A DNA stretch of 64,000 bases from Nematopogon swammerdamellus (lineage: Eukaryota > Arthropoda > Insecta > Lepidoptera > Adelidae). The DNA is taken from assembly GCA_946902875.1 (NCBI GenBank), contig OX336340.1:17685566-17749565 (forward strand), given 5' to 3'. The position numbers and the translations under genes are program-made. The notes beneath the pieces are model-generated. The model was not told the origin of the DNA and did no database searches. It saw only the letters and a program-made list of their open reading frames with translations. Positions 58,722 through 64,000 of the stretch are shown here, one piece after another; the first letter of the stretch is position 1; each line of letters begins with the position of its first letter.

Positions 58722-59122
58722 TTTTATGTAATCCGGTATTGGTGGCTTAGTCGGAGGGGCCAAAGCGCATGCTCCGACCAGCCAATATCACCTCCGAGAA
58801 GGTCGGTGCCGTCCCGGACACTTCCCTGGATTGCTGGCTATACTGGACTAGAGGAGAGCACAGCCGAGGCTGCTATGCGGCCATCTTACATCCAGTACGG
58901 TGGTACCAACCCAGTCGGCTACAATTAGAGCCTATCACCTATAGTAAGGGGCAAGGGAAGGGGCCTACAGTTTTATACCGGTTCCGAACGGTGAAGCAGC
59001 AGGTGTAGGTATGCACGTAAATTTTTTCGTCAGAAAAAACTCATTGGTGAACGCCGAACGGATTCGAACCTCGGACCTCTCGCATGAGAAGCCGATGCCC
59101 AAACCACTCGGCCACCCTCGTA
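58722..59122 (-). mobile_element. tRNA-headed SINE, full length (antisense)
   Basis: Antisense copy of the 28774-29180 family: TTTTTATGTAATCCGGTATT at the tail, GGTGGTACCAACCCAGTCGG in the core, AATTTTTTCGTCAGAAAAAA in the body, and GGATTCGAACCTCGGACCTC (box B) and CCACTCGGCCACC (box A) in the head. Confidence 0.9.
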
Positions 59123-59218
59123 AATTTATTATTGACTGGGTAAATTAGTTTTAACTAAGCCTTAGTTTTTTTTTCTTCTTCTAGTCTGTTCCGAGAAGGT
59201 TTGTCACGACTCGAACAT

Positions 59219-59325
59219 CAGCATTAATAATCAGCATCGATCAATGCGGATGCTGATGCGATGCTGATGTTGAAAATGATGCTGAAGTTCCACGGATGCT
59301 GATGCTGATGCTGATGTTCGCAACA
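59219..59325. repeat. GATGCT/GCTGAT microsatellite
   Basis: Repeated GATGCTGATGCTGATGTT-type hexamers, imperfect. Confidence 0.8.
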
Positions 59326-59417
59326 ACCCTGATCGAGACTTAATCGGAGATGTTGAAATTCGGGTAATAATGTTTAGCTCTTTCAAACTGCAGTAATGCA
59401 TTATAAATATTATAATA

Positions 59418-60882
59418 CTAGCTGAGCCCGCGGCTCCGCTCGCGTGAAATTCGTATTCCAAAGAAGAATGTGAGTAACTAAGGGCGAGGTCGAAGACCGA
59501 GCAGCGTTCAGGTAATCGATAAACCTTCTTAAAGAAAGTAACTAACTAAGGGCGAGGCCGAAGGCCGAGCTGCTTTCAGGTAAACGATAAACCTTTCTCA
59601 AATAAAGGAAGTAAGTAAGGGCGAGGCCGAAGGCCGAGCTGCGTTCAGGTAAACCAAAAACCCTCTTCCGCCTTCGGACCTCGCCCTTAAAGACTTCCTT
59701 TCTTCGATAGAATATAATATCGTTTACTCAATCTATTTATTTCATATAAAGAAAAAAGTAATATTAATAACTAAAGAATTAAACCTACCTAACAAACATT
59801 AATAACTATCAAAACGGGCATTTTCAAATGTTCTTAGAGCACTTGCGGCATTACCCCGCTGGATGGCAAGGCTTACCCTTTGAATGAAGTACATAAGCCC
59901 TTGATGGCGGGACACCAGTTGCGTCAACCATCTCAAGCCTCTTTTGGCTTCACTGCTCCACGGACCGAGGGTTTCAACCGCAAACGCAACAAATTCGAAA
60001 TCTTGAATTATATTTCTATATTTGCTGCGTTTGAGGCTCTCCGCCCCAGCCTCGGCCGCGCCAGCCGCTCTTGAAGATGTCCTAACGTGACTTGGAGCCA
60101 ATGTGAGAACAAAAGTGGCGTCCCACATCAAAGAACTACCCTTAGTCCATGGCACTAAGGTGATAGCATCGGGCCTCTTGCCATCCAGCCGGGAATAACC
60201 GCGAGGTTCTAGGATGCACGGTATATTTGCCGTTAGAAGCGTGGACTTTATAATAAAATTTAAATTAAATTAACTCAATCTTAATATTAATTAACTTTAT
60301 TCGAGATGGTTTAGCTTCTTCCTGAACGCAGCTCGGCCTTCGGCCTCGCCCTTAGTTACTTGCTTTCTTCGAGATGGTTTATCATTTGTCAGAACGTAGC
60401 TCGGCCTTCGGCCTCGCCTTAGTTGCTTACTTTCTTCAAGATGGTTTAGCTTCTTCCTGAACGCAGCTCGGCCTTCGGCCTCGCCCTTAGTTACTTGCTT
60501 TCTTCGAGATGGTTTTTCAATTATCCGAACGTAGCTCGGCCTTCGGCCTCGCCTTAGTTACTTACTTTCTTCAAGATGGTTTAGCTTCTTCCTGAACGCA
60601 GCTCGGCCTGCGGCCTCGCCCATAGTTACTTACTTTCTTCGAGAACGTTTATGGTCTTCCAGAATAGAGCTCGGCCTTCGGCCTCGCCCTTAGTTACTTA
60701 CTTTCTTCAAGAATGTTTTTCTTCTTCCTGAACTCAGCTCCGCCTTCCGCCTCGCCCTTAGTTACTTTCATCGAGAAAGAATATCGTTTACGTGAGCGCA
60801 GATCCGCCTTCGGGCCCGCCTTTAGTTACTTACTTTCTTTTTTTTAAATACGAATTTCACGCGAGCAAAGCCGCGGGCAACA
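59418..60882. mobile_element. Pair of Helitron-like units with outward 3' ends and inverted arrays
   Basis: The left edge CTAGCTGAGCCCGCGGCTCC and the right edge GCAAAGCCGCGGGCAACAG are inverted versions of one 3' end, each next to the phrase AATACGAATTTCACGCGAG or its complement. A minus-oriented tandem array (59460-59700) and a plus-oriented one (60300-60840) of roughly 60-bp units rich in CTCGGCCTTCGGCCTCG lie inside. The left edge keeps CTAG; the right edge has decayed to CAGATAT. No Rep/helicase frame is present. Confidence 0.65.
59799..60232 (-). pseudogene. Retroelement-derived protein fragment
   Basis: The minus-strand frame reads EPRGYSRLDGKRPDAITLVP, then LMWDATFVLTLAPSHV, AGAAEAGAESLKRSKY, FEFVAFAVETLGPWSSEAK and RVSLAIQRGNAASALRTF. 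I recognise this as the conserved tail of a widespread invertebrate reverse-transcriptase-linked protein (GRRPDG...WD.T...APS...AVETLGPW...R.S.AIQRGNAAS). It starts inside the frame, is truncated at its 5' side, and sits between the two Helitron-type arrays. Confidence 0.75.
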
Positions 60883-61967
60883 GATATATAAATTTTATTG
60901 CACCAATGACAGCGACATAACTTCGACTTTCAATTATTATTTTTATTTATCAAACAATTTGTCACCGGCCAGCTCACGTCGAGATGACAGTTCTCCTTTG
61001 TCAATATGACATTTAAAATTGTTTTTTACCTTTACTTTGGATTACGTGATTTTTATTATATTTTTTAATTATTATGTTCATCCGGGATATACACTGTCAC
61101 TATAAAAAGTTTCGTCAAATTCCGTTCAGTGGTTTTTGTACAAATAGACATTTTTGCATTTACGATTTTATGATATGTATAGAAAGAATAGATATGTATA
61201 GACTATTGTGGTCAAGTTATAAAAAAGAAGAACTGTCATTTTCGTTTATCTACTTATTTTTAAATTTCGAATGAATATTTATTCAAATTGTATTTGCTGC
61301 CAGTTCTCAAGATATAATTATGTACTTTGGACTACGTGATTTTAAACGCGCAATAATGTTTAAAATTGTAAATTTTTTTTTATTTTTGTTATTTTTTTTT
61401 ACGTATTATTTTAACCCGGCATATAAACTGCCACTATACAAAGTTTCGTCTAATTCCGTTCAGTGGTTTTTGCGTGATGCGCGTACAGACAAACAAACAA
61501 ACAAACAAACAAACAAAAATTTTAAAAACTGTTCTAACATGTTCAGTATCTCATTTTAAGCCACCCTGGTTAGTTTTTTTCCGAATACATTCAATGTACA
61601 GACTTTCTTACCTCTACGATTTTATTATATGTATAGATACAAGCAGTAATTCGGTAAAGTGGAATATGATATGACATTTATCGTTGTTTTTGCCAATCCA
61701 TTTCCAGGCGTCTGCCGGTCTGCGAACACATCACCTACAAGCTAAAAATGTGTTATCTTTTTTTCAATTTTTTTTATGCTAATGCATTAAAGCGATCGAG
61801 GCGCGCTTTCCAAGAGCATAAAAGCATAAATCTTGAGTAGATGGACTTTGTCTTTACGTATTTCATCGCTGGAGTATACTTTAGTTTACCTACCTATCGT
61901 ACATTTCGTTTGGTAGGTACGTCTTACTTTACTAATTATAAAATGAAATATCTGTCAGTCTGTTTTT
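60883..61967. other. Non-coding, with AAAC microsatellite
   Basis: Two diverged phrases near AAAGTTTCGTCAAATTCCGT TCAGTGGTTTTTG (61108 and 61439) mark fragments of an interspersed repeat, the second followed by an (ACAA)n run at 61489-61517. No gene. Confidence 0.6.
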
Positions 61968-62212
61968 TTTTATGGAAACTGACACGGATGGCTACATCAC
62001 CTACCACATCCGTGATGTTAGCCCATAACACCTTGGTGAACTAGGTGTCATGTCAGTGCTTCCCTTCAGTCTTGCCGGCTACACTCAACTGGACGGAAAA
62101 CACGAACTACCTATTTACAAAGTCGTTTCAACGGACCTTTCGTATAGTGCGGTGGTACCAACCCGGGCAGTATAAACCCTAGCCTACTTAGTAAGGTAAG
62201 AAGGGGGTTTCT
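61968..62212 (-). mobile_element. SINE tail and core (antisense)
   Basis: TTTTTTTTATGGAAACTGAC, CATCACCTACCACATCCGTG, GGTGGTACCAACCCGGGC and GTAAGGTAAGAAGGGG match the body of the 5S/tRNA SINEs. The head is missing. Confidence 0.88.
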
Positions 62213-62506
62213 GAATTATCTATGTACATATTTTTATAGAAATTTCAAATTATCCCTGTTTCCCAAAATAGGACTCCCTGAGCTATGGGAAACATGCGGT
62301 CTCTCATCCTGTCGTTCACTTATGTATGTACACTTATCCGCCTACTGTACAATACATAAGATTACAGCTTTGTTCCGTTGTTTGTAAAAATTCTACTCAG
62401 TCTGTAGGTATAGGTAAGTAACTTGAATTTTTACATGCTAGTAGCTACTTGCGACCTGACTAGAAGAAAACCTAAACGGGGAGTGTGGCTTGCCTACCCA
62501 CCAAAT

Positions 62507-62932
62507 GTATACAGGTTGACTGGAAATTCGATCTATTCCTTGAAAGGGATTATGCTAGAGGTTATTTGGAAAATTAGCGGCTATCGAGATATCGGGGTTT
62601 TAAGATTTTTTTGAAATGTATTGTAATAAACACATGTAATGATTTGTAATCGAAAAAAATGTTTTAAAAAAATATCCTTATATTTGGGCACTCCATTGAT
62701 ATTTCTCTAAAAGCTGGTAAGCTACCAATCATTTCAAATAAAAATATCGGTCCAAAATTCTCAATATCTCAGAAATAAAAGGTCGTAAATGATTTTTTTT
62801 TACTTTTATGCAAACTTTTATTTTTAAAAAAAATCATGTAAAAAAACCAGTTGATGGGGGTTAAATTGTTCCAAATAACTTCTAGTATAACCACTTTCAA
62901 GGAACAGATCGAATTTCCAGTCATTCTGTATA
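62507..62932. mobile_element. TIR MITE beginning TATACAGGTTGACTGG
   Basis: The left arm TATACAGGTTGACTGGAAATTCGATC onward is the inverse of the right arm (62869-62932), about 64 bp with about 8 mismatches. AT-rich inside, no transposase. TA target duplication likely. Confidence 0.82.
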
Positions 62933-63454
62933 AGCAGCTCTAAATTATCGAATAAATTATTCGGGATAAAATCTTCGGGAAATATGTATTTTAACAATAA
63001 GACACGAGTGAACTATTTTTGCACCTCAATAATGTTGAAAGTAAATTAGGCGCATGCTGTGCTACGGATTTAGAAGCGCCGCGGAGTCGTTTGTTATGTC
63101 ACCACTATTGATATTATTTTAAGCTTGAAAATATTGCGGCTACAATAATATTTTATTGAAGAAAAGAATTTCACTGTTAAAATATAGTTCTGTGGCTAAA
63201 TGAGGCACATCTCTAAATACACGAGAGCTCACCCAATACTTTACTGAAGGCTATTTACAAAATTCACCATTAAAATTAGATAACATAATAGTAATAATTT
63301 TTACAGCTTTAAATGAATTCGTTCCGATTATAGCTTTTGCTCGATATTCCCTACTCTACTTACTTACATTTTTCTACCGATCATCACTTAGGTACAACCA
63401 AAAACCGTATCAACTAACTTTGCTAACAACCAAGCGTCTTCGTGACAAAAAAAA
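62933..63454. other. No recognised feature
   Basis: AT-rich sequence without recognisable gene or repeat. Confidence 0.5.
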
Positions 63455-63795
63455 CCGGCCAAGTGCGAGCCGGACTCGCGCACCGAGGTTTTTTTTATGT
63501 AATCCGGTATGGGTGTCTTAGTCGGCGGGGCCAAAGCACATGCTCCGACCAGCCAATATCACCTCCGAGAGGTAGGTGCCATACAGGAGAGTTTCCACAC
63601 CACATCACAAAAAAAAAAGTTGCAAAAACGTGTTTTTTTTTCTATTTTTCACTATTTGTCGTCATAATAACACATATTCAGTGAAATTTTCAAACGGCTA
63701 GCTGAAGATGCAGCAGTAGAACAGACAGACAGACAGACAGACGGCGTAGCTTAGCTTAGTAATAGGCTTACGTACGGGGTACGGAAACATAAAAA
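63455..63795 (+). mobile_element. Lepidopteran interspersed repeat with nested SINE fragment
   Basis: It begins CCGGCCAAGTGCGAGCCGGA CTCGCGCACCGAGG, is interrupted by a minus-strand tRNA-SINE tail (63488-63600, TATGTAATCCGGTATGGGTG), and continues with AATAACACATATTCAGTGAA, a CAGACAGACAGAC run and GTACGGAAACATAAAAA. It is a longer relative of 22738-23016. Confidence 0.7.
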
Positions 63796-64000
63796 TTATG
63801 ACGAACCATACTGAATGTGCATATGAAATATTGCTAATGTTGTGTGTTCTTGGCAAGTTCTTGGCGAAATAAATATGTGAATCTGAATCTTCAACCCCAG
63901 TCCTTCAAACCTGCTCCAAATTTCAGTCTCAGACGTTTGTGTCTACGATAGCATTATCCACCGGCAGATACGCCTGATTACATTGGTGAATTTTCTTTAT

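Overview
The window looks like nuclear DNA of an insect, most likely a moth or butterfly (Lepidoptera). It is AT-rich, with long introns and dense debris of SINEs, RTE-type and other LINEs, non-autonomous Helitrons, MITEs and a dead mariner, in forms I associate with lepidopteran genomes. The species cannot be read from the sequence. Nothing bacterial or viral was recognised.

Region 1 (1-21407) appears to be one giant non-coding element. Bases 1-4767 recur, apparently without difference, at 16641-21407. The sequence between them holds no recognisable protein, only local tandem arrays and dispersed motifs. The right copy ends in ...CATCACA and abuts a SINE cut in its middle. The simplest reading is a recently inserted LTR-type element with roughly 4.8 kb LTRs (LARD-like), with the first few bases of the left copy outside the window. 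A partial large tandem duplication or an assembly error remain possible.

Region 2 (24053 to about 48907) is the only host gene recognised: a plus-strand novel protein kinase C of the delta type. Its visible exons are the pseudosubstrate exon (24053-24150), the C1A exon (29590-29791), the first half of C1B (30732-30861) and the second half of C1B (46627 to about 46741). Splice phases match at every junction, and all zinc ligands of both C1 domains are restored when the exons are joined. Upstream exons and the kinase domain lie outside the window or were not recognised.

Inside the 15.8 kb intron that splits C1B is a GC-rich promoter-like region followed by a 3.7 kb single-exon reading frame (ATG at 42654) coding for about 1238 mostly disordered residues. 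It ends at a splice donor whose phase fits the second C1B exon. This predicts an alternative-promoter PKC isoform with a huge disordered N-terminus and only half of C1B. The introns also carry a tandem array copied from the C1A exon itself (29811-30380), a 43-bp minisatellite, and a large 60-bp-type minisatellite (32320-38750) broken up by later LINE, SINE and tyrosine-recombinase element insertions.

Region 3 (48.9-64 kb) is intronic or intergenic and holds only mobile-element remains: SINEs of two families that share a central core, two TIR MITEs, Helitron-like units with GGCCTTCGGCC-rich arrays, and LINE 3' ends.
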